Assembly (NCBI RefSeq): GCF_001885095.1
Contig: NZ_LZDD01000001.1
Coordinates: forward strand, 1 to 64,000
Length of the DNA: 64,000 nucleotides
Reading direction: 5' to 3'
Source of the DNA: Streptococcus bovimastitidis
Lineage (GTDB): Bacteria > Bacillota > Bacilli > Lactobacillales > Streptococcaceae
Below are positions 17,313 to 25,738 of the stretch, piece after piece (positions within the stretch are counted from its first letter, which is position 1; every line of letters begins with the position of its first letter). The notes under the pieces are model-generated. The model worked only from the letters and a program-made list of their open reading frames with translations, had not been told where the DNA came from and searched no databases. The translations under genes and the position numbers were made by a program.

Positions 17313-18068
17313 ATGGTAAAAACAGTAACAATTGGAGATTTGGTCATTGGCCAAGGTCAACCTAAAATTATCGTGCCTATCGTCGCCAAAAGTGCAGAGG
17401 CTATTATCCAAGCAGCCAAAGAAATCAGTGAAATTGATTGTGATTTTGTGGAATGGCGTATTGATCATTTTGAAAAAGTCCAAGACTTTGCAGAAGTAGC
17501 TAAATTGTCTAAACAAGTCAAAGCAACATTAGCAAAACCTCTTCTAGTGACCTTTAGAACACACAAGGAAGGTGGCGTTTGTCCCTTATCTGATGAATCC
17601 TATTTCAAACTCTATCAAGAATTAATTGAGCATGGGAGCCTTGATTTATTAGACGTGGAACTCTTTATGCCAGAGGCTGGAGTTGCAGACTTAATCACAA
17701 AAGCACATGAAAAAGCAATCAAAATAATCATGTGTAATCATGATTTCGATAAAACACCAAGTCAAGAAACCATTGTTGAACGCCTGACCATGATGGAAGA
17801 AAAAGGTGCTGACATCTGTAAGATTGCAGTGATGCCACAAAGCAATCAAGATGTTTTGACCCTAATGTCCTCAACAGCGCAAGCAAGACAAAAACTTGAG
17901 CAACCCTTGATTACCATGTCTATGGGTTCGCTGGGAATGGTAACACGGGTTTCTGGAGAAGCTTTTGGGTCTGCCGCAACCTTCGGTGCTGCTCAAGAAG
18001 CATCAGCACCAGGACAAGTACCAGTTGGCTTATTGCGCCAAATTTTGACAACCTTTAAATTGAACTAG
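17313..18068 (+). CDS. aroD: Type I 3-dehydroquinate dehydratase
   Basis: A 251-residue class I enzyme that dehydrates 3-dehydroquinate to 3-dehydroshikimate through a Schiff base. With the start at 17313 the catalytic residues fall at His143 (CNHDF) and Lys170 (CKIAVMPQ), exactly the E. coli numbering, which supports this start. The N-terminal KTVTIGDLVIGQGQPKIIVP also resembles the enterobacterial enzyme. The biosynthetic streptococcal AroD is shorter (about 225 residues as I recall), so this looks like a second, catabolic copy. It has its own promoter and is followed after 14 nt by the large flavoprotein gene. Confidence 0.93.
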   Translation: MVKTVTIGDLVIGQGQPKIIVPIVAKSAEAIIQAAKEISEIDCDFVEWRIDHFEKVQDFAEVAKLSKQVKATLAKPLLVTFRTHKEGGVCPLSDESYFKLYQELIEHGSLDLLDVELFMPEAGVADLITKAHEKAIKIIMCNHDFDKTPSQETIVERLTMMEEKGADICKIAVMPQSNQDVLTLMSSTAQARQKLEQPLITMSMGSLGMVTRVSGEAFGSAATFGAAQEASAPGQVPVGLLRQILTTFKLN

Positions 18069-18082
18069 GAAAAGGAAGAGTT

Positions 18083-20989
18083 ATGACTAAAGAATTACTT
18101 GATCAGCTAACATTACCAAATGGACAGTCTTTAAAAAATCGTATCGCCATGGCACCTATGACGACACAATCAGCCTATTTTGACGGTTCCATCACTGAGG
18201 AATTGATTAAATATTATGCAGAGCGCTCTGGAACAGCGGGGACCATCATCGTTGAAAGTGCTTTTGTTGAAGACAAAGGCCGTGGTTTCTTCGGTGCACT
18301 TGGTATTGACCATGATGATAAAATCGAAGGCCTAAGTCGCCTCACGCAGGCCATCAAAAATAAAGGGTCAAAAGCCCTCATTCAAATCTATCATGCAGGA
18401 CGTATGGCTTGGCCAGAGATGAATGGTGGTGCGAAACCAATCTCTTCCTCAGCAGTAGCAGCCCTTCGCCCAAACGCACCAGTACCAACCGAAATGACTC
18501 ACCAAGAAGTCTTAGAAATGGTAGCCAACTTTAAAGAAGCTGTTCGTCGTGCCATAAAAGCAGGCTTTGATGGTGTCGAACTTCACGGTGCCAACACTTA
18601 TCTCTTACAACAATTCTTCTCACCACATTCTAACCGTCGTCAAGATGCTTGGGGTGGCAGCCGAGAAAAAAGAGCTAAATTCCCCTTGGAAGTATTAAAA
18701 GCAGCCCACCAAGCCGTTAAAGAAGAAGGAGCCGAAAACTTCATTATCGGTTACCGATTCTCACCAGAAGAATTGGAAGAACCAGGAATCCACTTCGAAG
18801 ACAGCATGTACCTGCTCAATACTTTGGCAGAAGAAGGACTAGACTATGTTCACTTCTCAATGGGAGCCTACTTACGAACTTCAATCGTTGATACCAATGA
18901 CTTAGAGCCAACTATTGCCAAATACCACAAGCTTAAATCAGAAAAATTAGCCCAAGTCCCAGTCATGGGGGTTGGCGGCATCTTACAAAAAGCGGATGCC
19001 GAAGATGCCTTAGCCGCTGGATACGACTTAGTAGCTATCGCAAAAGGATACCTGGTAGAGAATGATTGGGCTCAAGCCATCATGGCTGACCAACAAGTTC
19101 CTGCCTTTGCTGATGTGCATGATCGTGAAAAATTAGTTATCCCTACCCCTTTGTGGAAATTTATGGATGACACCTTCTTCTTGGTTAAAGACACCATTGC
19201 CGAAGCTGCCAAAGCAGAGCGTCTCAAAGAATTAATGACCAAACCTTTGGAATATAAAGCTGGTGAGTATCGTGTCATGGCTCATGGCCACAACAGCGAA
19301 TTACCAATGAAAGTTACCTTCAGTGATTCAGCTATCACAGCTATTGAAATTGATAGCGCTGGTGAATCAGCAGGACTTTCTGATTTGGTCTTTGAAAAAA
19401 TGCCAAAACAAATCATTGATTTCCAAACCCTTAATGTTGATGCCGTTTCAGGAGCATCCTCAACCAGCCAAGGGGTTATTGATGGGGTTTCAGACGCCGT
19501 TCTTGAAGCCAGTGGACAAGATGCCGTTGATGTCTTAAAAGCACGTCCAAAACCAACAGTCGTCCGCTCAACTGAAGTCGTTGAAGAAACTGCCGACCTA
19601 GTTGTCGTTGGAGGTGGGGCAGCCGGAATTGCCGCAGCCCTCAGAGCTGATGAGTTAGGCTTAAAAGTAACATTAGTTGAAAAACTCAGCTTTATTGGGG
19701 GTGCCATTTCTGTATCTGGTGGTAACCAAGTGGTTATGGGTTCACGCTTACAACTTGAAGAAGGCGTGCAAGATGACAGTCCAGAACTTATGTACGAAGA
19801 TTTCATGGCCAATGGTAACCATAAAAACGTGCCAGAATTGCTTAGCCTCTTAACCGAGAATGTTGGCCAAGCAACTGACTGGGTTCACGATTATATCGGT
19901 GTTCAGTACGACAAAGGCTTGCATATCTTAGCCGAGTACCGTAAAGACCGTGAATTGGCTTATGCCCATGGGGGACATGGCTTCGCAGATACAGTCCGTA
20001 CAAAAATGGCAGCATCAGGCGTAACCTTACTATTACAAACAAAAGCAGAGAAACTCTTACATGACGGCCAAGGGAATGTAACAGGCTTAGTAGCGGTAGA
20101 AGAAACAGGTAAAACCCACCGCATCCAAACCAAAGGGGTTATCTTAACAACAGGTGGTTACGGTAATAACAAGGCCCTCCTTACAGATGAACTCAAAGGT
20201 GTTCTCTTCTACGGAACAAGCTCATCAATGGGTGAAGGCCTCATGATGGCGCAAGTACCAGAAATTGACGCCGCTAGCCGTCTCATGGAATTTGGAAAAA
20301 TCTATCCAAATGGGGTCGAAGTAGCACCAGGCTATGCCAAATCAACCATCGGAGGTAACTTAGTTGTTCTGAAACAAAACGGCCTTTTAGTCAACACCGA
20401 CGGTCAGCGCGTGGTTAATGAACGAGCAAGTAACCATGACATTCTAGAAGTCTTGATGGAACAAAAAGCTAAATTGTTGTACCTACTATTAGACCAAAGC
20501 CATTTTGATGTTTTCCGCAAAGAAATAGCTGAAGGTGGTATCTCAGAAGCTGAAGTTGACTCATGGTTAGCAGCCAACGGCCAAACAACACCATATCTCT
20601 TCCACGCTGATACCCTAGAAGAATTAGCTGAATTAGCAGGAATGGATTCTACTAGCCTTGCTGAAACCGTAGCTCGTTACAACGGCTTTGTTGAAGCTGG
20701 TCAAGACCAAGACTTCCAACGTGAGCTCCGCTTTTTACAAGAAAAAGTTGGCCAAGGTCCTTACTACATGATTGAGCAACGTCCGCGTTTTGCCACAACA
20801 ATGGGTGGACTTGTGGTTAATGATAAACTAGAAGTTGAAAACAGTAAAGGCAATGTTATTTCTGGTCTTTATGCGGCCGGAGAAGTCGTTGGTGGGGTTA
20901 TGGGAACAGACTCACCATCAGGGGCAAACAATGCTTGGGCCCTTACTTCAGGTAAATTAGCAGCCGAAAGTCTAGCAGCCAAAATTTAA
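18083..20989 (+). CDS. Three-module flavoprotein reductase: OYE + FMN_bind + FAD_binding_2
   Basis: A 968-residue cytosolic flavoprotein. Residues about 1-385 form an old-yellow-enzyme NADH:flavin oxidoreductase (HGANTYLLQQFFSP, WGGSREKR). Residues about 395-490 form an FMN_bind domain whose DAVSGASST motif (from Asp453) should be flavinylated by ApbE on Thr461. Residues about 505-968 are a fumarate-reductase-type FAD domain (VVVGGGAAGIAAA; SGANNAWALTSG). The same architecture occurs in soluble NADH:fumarate and acrylate reductases. Here the usual HHTMGG is FATTMGG (residues 903-909), so the substrate is probably not fumarate. In this cluster a cyclohexene carboxylate such as shikimate is likely. 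No ApbE gene is in the window. Confidence 0.88.
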   Translation: MTKELLDQLTLPNGQSLKNRIAMAPMTTQSAYFDGSITEELIKYYAERSGTAGTIIVESAFVEDKGRGFFGALGIDHDDKIEGLSRLTQAIKNKGSKALIQIYHAGRMAWPEMNGGAKPISSSAVAALRPNAPVPTEMTHQEVLEMVANFKEAVRRAIKAGFDGVELHGANTYLLQQFFSPHSNRRQDAWGGSREKRAKFPLEVLKAAHQAVKEEGAENFIIGYRFSPEELEEPGIHFEDSMYLLNTLAEEGLDYVHFSMGAYLRTSIVDTNDLEPTIAKYHKLKSEKLAQVPVMGVGGILQKADAEDALAAGYDLVAIAKGYLVENDWAQAIMADQQVPAFADVHDREKLVIPTPLWKFMDDTFFLVKDTIAEAAKAERLKELMTKPLEYKAGEYRVMAHGHNSELPMKVTFSDSAITAIEIDSAGESAGLSDLVFEKMPKQIIDFQTLNVDAVSGASSTSQGVIDGVSDAVLEASGQDAVDVLKARPKPTVVRSTEVVEETADLVVVGGGAAGIAAALRADELGLKVTLVEKLSFIGGAISVSGGNQVVMGSRLQLEEGVQDDSPELMYEDFMANGNHKNVPELLSLLTENVGQATDWVHDYIGVQYDKGLHILAEYRKDRELAYAHGGHGFADTVRTKMAASGVTLLLQTKAEKLLHDGQGNVTGLVAVEETGKTHRIQTKGVILTTGGYGNNKALLTDELKGVLFYGTSSSMGEGLMMAQVPEIDAASRLMEFGKIYPNGVEVAPGYAKSTIGGNLVVLKQNGLLVNTDGQRVVNERASNHDILEVLMEQKAKLLYLLLDQSHFDVFRKEIAEGGISEAEVDSWLAANGQTTPYLFHADTLEELAELAGMDSTSLAETVARYNGFVEAGQDQDFQRELRFLQEKVGQGPYYMIEQRPRFATTMGGLVVNDKLEVENSKGNVISGLYAAGEVVGGVMGTDSPSGANNAWALTSGKLAAESLAAKI

Positions 20990-21001
20990 AGAATTTCCTC
21001 T

Positions 21002-21041
21002 AGCAAAAGCTCAGGTGAGTGATCATTTGGGCTTTTTGCTT
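21002..21041 (+). terminator. Terminator after the flavoprotein gene
   Basis: AGCAAAAGC and GGCTTTTTGCT form an imperfect stem with a long loop and a short T-rich stretch inside the descending arm. Termination may be partial, allowing some read-through into the AEC carrier gene. Confidence 0.5.
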
Positions 21042-21098
21042 GGTTAAATGGCCGAGCTGAGAATGTGGTATACTAGTAAAGGTAAAAAAGGAGTTAAA

Positions 21099-22007
21099 AT
21101 GTTAGATATTCTCATCAAAGCTAGCGCTTTTGTATTAGTGGTCCTGCTGGGGTATTTATTCAAAATCGGAGGCATTATCTCGGACAAGGAAGGCAGAGCC
21201 ATGGCCAAAGTGGTTATGAATGTAACACTGCCCTGTGCACTCCTGATTTCCGCAAAAGCCATAACTATTTCAAGCCAACTATTTATACCGATGTTGGTTG
21301 CCCTACTAGCTAATTTTCTGATGTTGCTGATTGGTTATCTCAAAAGTCGTGGCAAAGAAGCTGTAGCAGCTTCCCAGGAAATTATTCAGTTAGCTGGCTA
21401 CAATGTGGGGAATTTTGCCTTTCCCTTTGTTCAGTCTTTCTTCCCAGCATCCTATTTGTTAACAGTTATTCTGTTTGATATTGGCAATGCTATTATGGTT
21501 TTTGGTGGCAATGTCTCTATGGCAAGTGGCTTAGCCAAATTGGATGGACGCATGACCTTGCAGAAATTTTTGGCAAAACTTTATCATTCCGTCCCCTTTT
21601 GTACCTACCTCTTTTGTTTCTGTTTAGCTCTTTTACACATTGAGCTACCGGATGCTGTCCTAACCATTTTAAAAATTGGTGCCGACGCCAATCCTTTTAT
21701 GGCCATGTTGGTCTTAGGGATTATGGTTGATTTGCGGATGAATAGAGAAGAAGTTGTCGAAATTGGTCGTCTGCTAGGTCTGCGCTTACTAGGCTCAGGA
21801 ATCATGATTGCCCTCGTCTATCTTTTGCCAGTATCCGCAATTGTCAGAGATATGTTAACCGTTTGTCTCTTGGCACCAATCGCAGTAGTTTCACCGCTCT
21901 TTGCGCGTGAGTTGGGGAGCAAGAGTTCGACTCCAGCAACTATCAATTCCTTAACCATCATCTCTAGCATTGTCTTAATAACACTATTTATTCTTATACA
22001 AGCTTAA
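21099..22007 (+). CDS. AEC-family transporter (auxin efflux carrier/malate permease type)
   Basis: A 302-residue, roughly ten-helix membrane protein of the AEC family, whose bacterial members export or exchange organic acids. Diagnostic parts are the N-terminal KASAFVLVVLLGYLFKIGG, the NVTLPCALLIS loop and the central AGYNVGNFAFPFVQ crossover motif. The ATG at 21099 has AAGGAG 5 nt upstream; a longer frame from 21048 has no ribosome site. A TATACT at 21069-21074 could be a local -10. As last gene of the shikimate-type cluster it may export the reduced or aromatised end product. That is inference from position. Confidence 0.85.
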   Translation: MLDILIKASAFVLVVLLGYLFKIGGIISDKEGRAMAKVVMNVTLPCALLISAKAITISSQLFIPMLVALLANFLMLLIGYLKSRGKEAVAASQEIIQLAGYNVGNFAFPFVQSFFPASYLLTVILFDIGNAIMVFGGNVSMASGLAKLDGRMTLQKFLAKLYHSVPFCTYLFCFCLALLHIELPDAVLTILKIGADANPFMAMLVLGIMVDLRMNREEVVEIGRLLGLRLLGSGIMIALVYLLPVSAIVRDMLTVCLLAPIAVVSPLFARELGSKSSTPATINSLTIISSIVLITLFILIQA

Positions 22008-22050
22008 AGTGATCTGAAATGACGAATTGTTTCTCCAATTTCATTTTCCT

Positions 22051-22114
22051 TCAGACATCATCTGATTTGAACATAGGAGTTTTTACTCAGACTTTATCTG
22101 GTTTGAAAATATGA
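22051..22114. repeat. Two imperfect 28-nt direct repeats, each holding a small dyad
   Basis: The 280-nt gap 22008-22287 holds two copies (22051-22079 and 22087-22114) of a unit beginning TCAGAC and continuing ATCTG, TTTGAA, ATA, GA. Each copy contains an inverted pair such as TCAGA-N5-TCTGA. They lie about 175-235 nt before the DedA gene. They could be operator sites, but nothing ties a regulator to them. Confidence 0.4.
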
Positions 22115-22287
22115 ACTTCTTGCTCATATATTATTTCTAGCCATTCTTCCTTTGGTAAAGGGAGCTAATTCTGCCAGCAAAGCTTAAGGAAAGCTTAACT
22201 GACAGATTTGGAAATAACCTTTTCTGGTAATAGCCCTTTTTTTCTGCTATGCTATTACTTAGAAAAAAGAAAAACTAAAGGAATATT

Positions 22288-22896
22288 ATGTTTACTGATT
22301 TTATTAATATGATATTGACCAATTATGGTCTTTATGCATTTGCAATTATCTTTGTCATTATTTTTGTGGAAACTGGCTTGGTCTTTTTTCCCTTCCTACC
22401 TGGGGATTCGCTTTTGTTTATGACCGGTGCCTCTATTGCCAAAAGTGCCTACAATCCCATCCCTTTTATTATCCTATTAGCCCTTGCAGCTATTATTGGG
22501 GATTATGTTAACTACTCCTTAGGGAAAAGATATGGGCTAGCTCTGAGAAGAGTACCTTTTTTCGGTAAATTTATTAAAGACAGTCATATTGCTGAAACGG
22601 AACAATTTTTTGTAAAATATGGTAATATTGCAATCTCACTAGGCCGATTTGTTCCCATCGTGAGAACTTTTATTCCATTTATTTCTGGAATCGGACGAAT
22701 GGATGCTAAGAAATTCTTGCATTATAATATCATCGGTGGACTTGCTTGGGTCGTCGTTGGGATTTTAGCAGGATTCTTCTTTGGTAGTATCCCTTTTGTT
22801 CAAGCTCACTTTGAACTGATCATGTTGGGAATCATCTTTGTTTCGGTATTACCAATTATTTTCGTAGCAGTTAAACGTCAATTATCAAGCAAATAA
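22288..22896 (+). CDS. DedA family membrane protein
   Basis: A 202-residue integral membrane protein of the DedA/VTT family, now linked to flipping of undecaprenyl phosphate and phospholipids. It has the motif FFPFLPGDSLLF near residue 35 and the membrane-dipping RFVPIVRTFIPFISGIGRM segment near residue 115. Four to five hydrophobic helices and a basic C-terminus are visible. AAAGGA precedes the ATG. It is monocistronic, with a terminator right after the stop. Which DedA subgroup it belongs to cannot be told here. Confidence 0.9.
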   Translation: MFTDFINMILTNYGLYAFAIIFVIIFVETGLVFFPFLPGDSLLFMTGASIAKSAYNPIPFIILLALAAIIGDYVNYSLGKRYGLALRRVPFFGKFIKDSHIAETEQFFVKYGNIAISLGRFVPIVRTFIPFISGIGRMDAKKFLHYNIIGGLAWVVVGILAGFFFGSIPFVQAHFELIMLGIIFVSVLPIIFVAVKRQLSSK

Positions 22897-22919
22897 AAGA
22901 GACCAATTGGTCTCTTTTT
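22895..22919 (+). terminator. Terminator of the DedA gene
   Basis: AAAAGAGACC pairs with GGTCTCTTTT around AATT, followed by T residues. It overlaps the stop codon. Confidence 0.85.
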
Positions 22920-22927
22920 GATCAATC

Positions 22928-22960
22928 AAAAGCCTAGGATAGCTTAATCCTAGGCTTTTA
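22928..22960 (-). terminator. Terminator of the ABC exporter operon
   Basis: AAAAGCCTAGGAT pairs with ATCCTAGGCTTTT across 6 nt. It is symmetric and can act both ways; it lies just beyond the stop of the permease gene on the minus strand. Confidence 0.8.
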
Positions 22961-22970
22961 TTTGGATTTC

Positions 22971-24188
22971 TTATTTGTGGGCAAGTCCTTTTTTGAGTCC
23001 TTTAAAGAAACCGATATCGTCTGTTTGGAGAATTAAACCAGAGTATGATTTTCCGATAAAGTTGGTTAATAAGAAAGCACTAAGAGCTAAAATAGCTAAG
23101 GAAATCAGACTTTGAGTTAGATCAGCATAGCCATTAATTAAACGAATGGGCATAAAGAAGGTTGAAATAAAGGGAATGTAGGAGCCAATTTTGAGGAGTA
23201 GCACATCACTGCCTTCTTGTCCAAAGAGGAAGGAGCCGACAAAACCGGCGATAACCAGGTACATGACTGGTTGAGCTGCTTGTTGGGCTTGTTCAGGTCT
23301 TACAACCAGTGAACCGCAAAGGGCTGCTAAGATAACATAAATGAGGATGCCAAATACTCCAAAGGCTAAAATAGACCAGTCTAAATGTTTGAAAACAGAT
23401 TCGATTAAGGGTTTGCTTCCAGCAATCATGGCTTTCATATTGTCCATCTTATTGGCCAAATGATAGGTCACTAAACCACCAATCACATAAATAGAGACAT
23501 GGGTTAGAATAACGGCGAAGATTCCAAGGATTCGACCGTAGAAATAATTCTCAGCGGAAACACTGGAAAAGATAACTTCCATAATTTTAGTCCCTTTTTC
23601 ACTGGCAATTTCTTGGGCAGTTTGGGAAGCATAAATCAGAATAATAAAATACATGATAAAGATGACACCGAAGAAAGAGATGTACTTACTGATAGCATTG
23701 TATTGATTTTTTTTCTCGGTTTCAACTTTTAGTTGGGGTTCTTGACTTAAAGTTTTTAACTGGTCTGGTGAAATCTGAGCTTTTTGAATATTGACTTGAT
23801 TTTGAAGTAATCCTAAGCTTTGTTCTAGGAGGACTTTTTGACTCCTTCCTATGCTGTCATTACTCTTATAAATACCTTTAACAAGGGCATCTTTTGCGTC
23901 AACAATTAAATAGGCTGAAATTTTTTCTTTTTTTAGAGCTTTGGCAGCATCTTTTTCACTTTTATAGGAAAAGGTCTTATCCTCAATGTTTTGGAAGGCT
24001 TTTTTCATGGCTTTATCGCTAACAACAATGGCTATTTTGTCATTTTTTGAAGCTGAATTGCCACTGAGATAACCAATCCCCAATGAAAAAGCAATAAAGA
24101 TAAAGGGTGAGATGACCATGAGTAAGAAAGACCAAGATTTAACTTGTCTTAAAAAGGTTTCTTTACAAACGATTAATATTTCTTTCAT
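22971..24188 (-). CDS. ABC-2 type exporter permease (NatB-like)
   Basis: A 405-residue permease with one N-terminal helix, a roughly 140-residue extracytoplasmic domain (about residues 45-165, rich in Lys and Gln), and five further helices. This is the topology of NatB-like ABC-2 exporters. The motif SQTAQEIASEKGTKIMEVIFSS lies after the second helix and is typical of the family. The start overlaps the stop of the ATPase gene by 4 nt (ATGA), so the two are coupled. Substrate is unknown; family members export sodium, peptides or lipophilic drugs. Confidence 0.88.
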   Translation of the reverse strand: MKEILIVCKETFLRQVKSWSFLLMVISPFIFIAFSLGIGYLSGNSASKNDKIAIVVSDKAMKKAFQNIEDKTFSYKSEKDAAKALKKEKISAYLIVDAKDALVKGIYKSNDSIGRSQKVLLEQSLGLLQNQVNIQKAQISPDQLKTLSQEPQLKVETEKKNQYNAISKYISFFGVIFIMYFIILIYASQTAQEIASEKGTKIMEVIFSSVSAENYFYGRILGIFAVILTHVSIYVIGGLVTYHLANKMDNMKAMIAGSKPLIESVFKHLDWSILAFGVFGILIYVILAALCGSLVVRPEQAQQAAQPVMYLVIAGFVGSFLFGQEGSDVLLLKIGSYIPFISTFFMPIRLINGYADLTQSLISLAILALSAFLLTNFIGKSYSGLILQTDDIGFFKGLKKGLAHK

Positions 24189-25078
24189 GAGAGAGCTCCT
24201 GACTTCAGTTTAAAGATATCATCAATAGATGGTGCTTGTTGATCAAAGGTTGATAAATAGCGACCAGCAGAGACACGATTAAAGATTTCTTTGCCAACTT
24301 CCTCATTGGCTAAAATAAGACGCCATTGTCCCTGATTTGTTTTTTTGATTTCCAAGATTTCAGGGATATCATTTAAACAATCAATAGCAACTTCAGATGA
24401 TAAATAAAGTCTGGTTTTGCCAAAGCTATTGCGAATATCGGAAATGCTTCCATTTAAGACAATTTGTCCATCTTGAATCATAATCAGTTGGTCACACAAT
24501 TCTTCAACATTGGTCATGACATGGTCGGAGAAGATGATGGTTGCTCCACGCTCTTTTTCCGCAAATATGACTTTTTTTAGAATAGCTGAATTAACAGGAT
24601 CTAGACCAGAAAAGGGCTCATCGAGAATAATTAAATCAGGTTTATGGATAAGTGTAATGATTAATTGAATTTTTTGTTGATTCCCTTTTGATAAACTTTT
24701 AATTTTATCACTTGGTTTACCTTTGACTTCTAGCCGTTCCATCCAAAGTGGAAGTTCTTTTTTGACTTCAACATCAGTCATTCCTTTTAAACGAGCTAAG
24801 TAGGAAACTTGTTGAAGGACACTTAGTTTAGGCATTAAACTGCGTTCCTCTGGTAAATAGCCAATTTTAGGATAAGCTTTTTTGGTAATTGTTTCCCCAT
24901 CAAGACAAATTTGTCCTTGATAAGTGACAAAGTGCAGTAAGGAATGGAAAAAAGTTGTTTTACCTGCCCCATTTTTCCCTACAAAGCCACAAATACTTCC
25001 AGATTGAATGTCAAAAGATAAATCTTTCAGTACGGGAGTATTACCATAGGCTTTGCTCAAATGATTTATAGTTAGCAT
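24185..25078 (-). CDS. ABC exporter ATP-binding protein
   Basis: A 297-residue ATPase for the adjacent permease. Walker A is GKNGAGKTT (near residue 36), the signature is LSKGNQQK and Walker B is LIILDEPFSGLDP, followed by an H-loop in FSDHVM. The LSKGNQQK signature and a C-terminal regulatory extension of about 80 residues are usual for NatA-like ATPases. The ATG at 25078 follows AGGAG by 7 nt; a TTG two codons upstream is rejected. It is transcribed from a consensus promoter with an operator-like dyad at the transcription start, so expression is likely inducible. Confidence 0.92.
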   Translation of the reverse strand: MLTINHLSKAYGNTPVLKDLSFDIQSGSICGFVGKNGAGKTTFFHSLLHFVTYQGQICLDGETITKKAYPKIGYLPEERSLMPKLSVLQQVSYLARLKGMTDVEVKKELPLWMERLEVKGKPSDKIKSLSKGNQQKIQLIITLIHKPDLIILDEPFSGLDPVNSAILKKVIFAEKERGATIIFSDHVMTNVEELCDQLIMIQDGQIVLNGSISDIRNSFGKTRLYLSSEVAIDCLNDIPEILEIKKTNQGQWRLILANEEVGKEIFNRVSAGRYLSTFDQQAPSIDDIFKLKSGALS

Positions 25079-25104
25079 ATTCAAACTCCTAAATTTTCAT
25101 TTTA

Positions 25105-25155
25105 GTAAAGGTTGCTTTACAAAAGTAGTATAATAAACGTTACATTTTTTGTCAA
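25105..25155 (-). promoter_or_regulatory. Consensus promoter and operator dyad of the ABC exporter operon
   Basis: On the minus strand TTGACA (25150-25155) lies 17 nt from TATACT (25127-25132). Just downstream, at the expected transcription start, GTAAAG-N4-CTTTAC (25105-25120) forms a perfect 6+6 dyad. A strong promoter with a dyad at +1 suggests repression by a dimeric regulator. No regulator gene lies next to it. Confidence 0.7.
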
Positions 25156-25237
25156 ATGATTTTATTATTTTTTTAAAATTTGACCAAGAGCTTTTATTTA
25201 TATAAAATAATATTAAAATGAAAGTAGGATTGTTACC

Positions 25238-25726
25238 ATGTCTGCGTTTGAAGAATTAGCTGAGGAATTAGCCAAGAAGAATATTTTTTATGATATTGTG
25301 GAACATCCAGCTGCCTTAACAACGGAAGAAGCTGACGCTTACATTGAGGGCTATGAAGGCGTCCGTACCAAATCCATGTTTCTGACCAATAAGAAAAAAA
25401 CAGCTTACTATCTTGTTGTTATGGATGATACCAAGCCCTTGAATATGGATTCTTTCAAAGACCTAGTCCATGCCAATCGTATTAGAATGGCTTCTCCTCA
25501 GAGTCTAGAGGAGAAAATGGGCTTAAGACCTGGGGTTGTTTCCCCCTTCGGCCTCATCAATAACCATAAAAAAGACATTCAGGTTTATTTTGATACCGAA
25601 ATTTTGGATCAGCCGATTCAAACTTTCCACCCTAATGACAACACTAAAACAATCTTTGTCAAAACTGAGGACGTTTTACGCTTTATTGAGGACTTGGGAT
25701 TTGAGGTCCACAAGGTTAACCTATAA
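25238..25726 (+). CDS. prdX: Prolyl-tRNA deacylase PrdX (YbaK/ProX family)
   Basis: A 162-residue free-standing editing-domain protein that hydrolyses mischarged Ala-tRNA(Pro) or related species in the cytosol. The IVEHPAALTTEEADAYIEG N-terminus and the LRPGVVSPFGLINN loop near residue 100 are diagnostic for the ProX branch of the YbaK family. The length matches the family. The start has a purine-rich AAAGTAGGA site upstream. It lies 12 nt before the HAD phosphatase gene and is probably cotranscribed with it. Confidence 0.88.
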   Translation: MSAFEELAEELAKKNIFYDIVEHPAALTTEEADAYIEGYEGVRTKSMFLTNKKKTAYYLVVMDDTKPLNMDSFKDLVHANRIRMASPQSLEEKMGLRPGVVSPFGLINNHKKDIQVYFDTEILDQPIQTFHPNDNTKTIFVKTEDVLRFIEDLGFEVHKVNL

Positions 25727-25738
25727 AAAGGAGATTTA

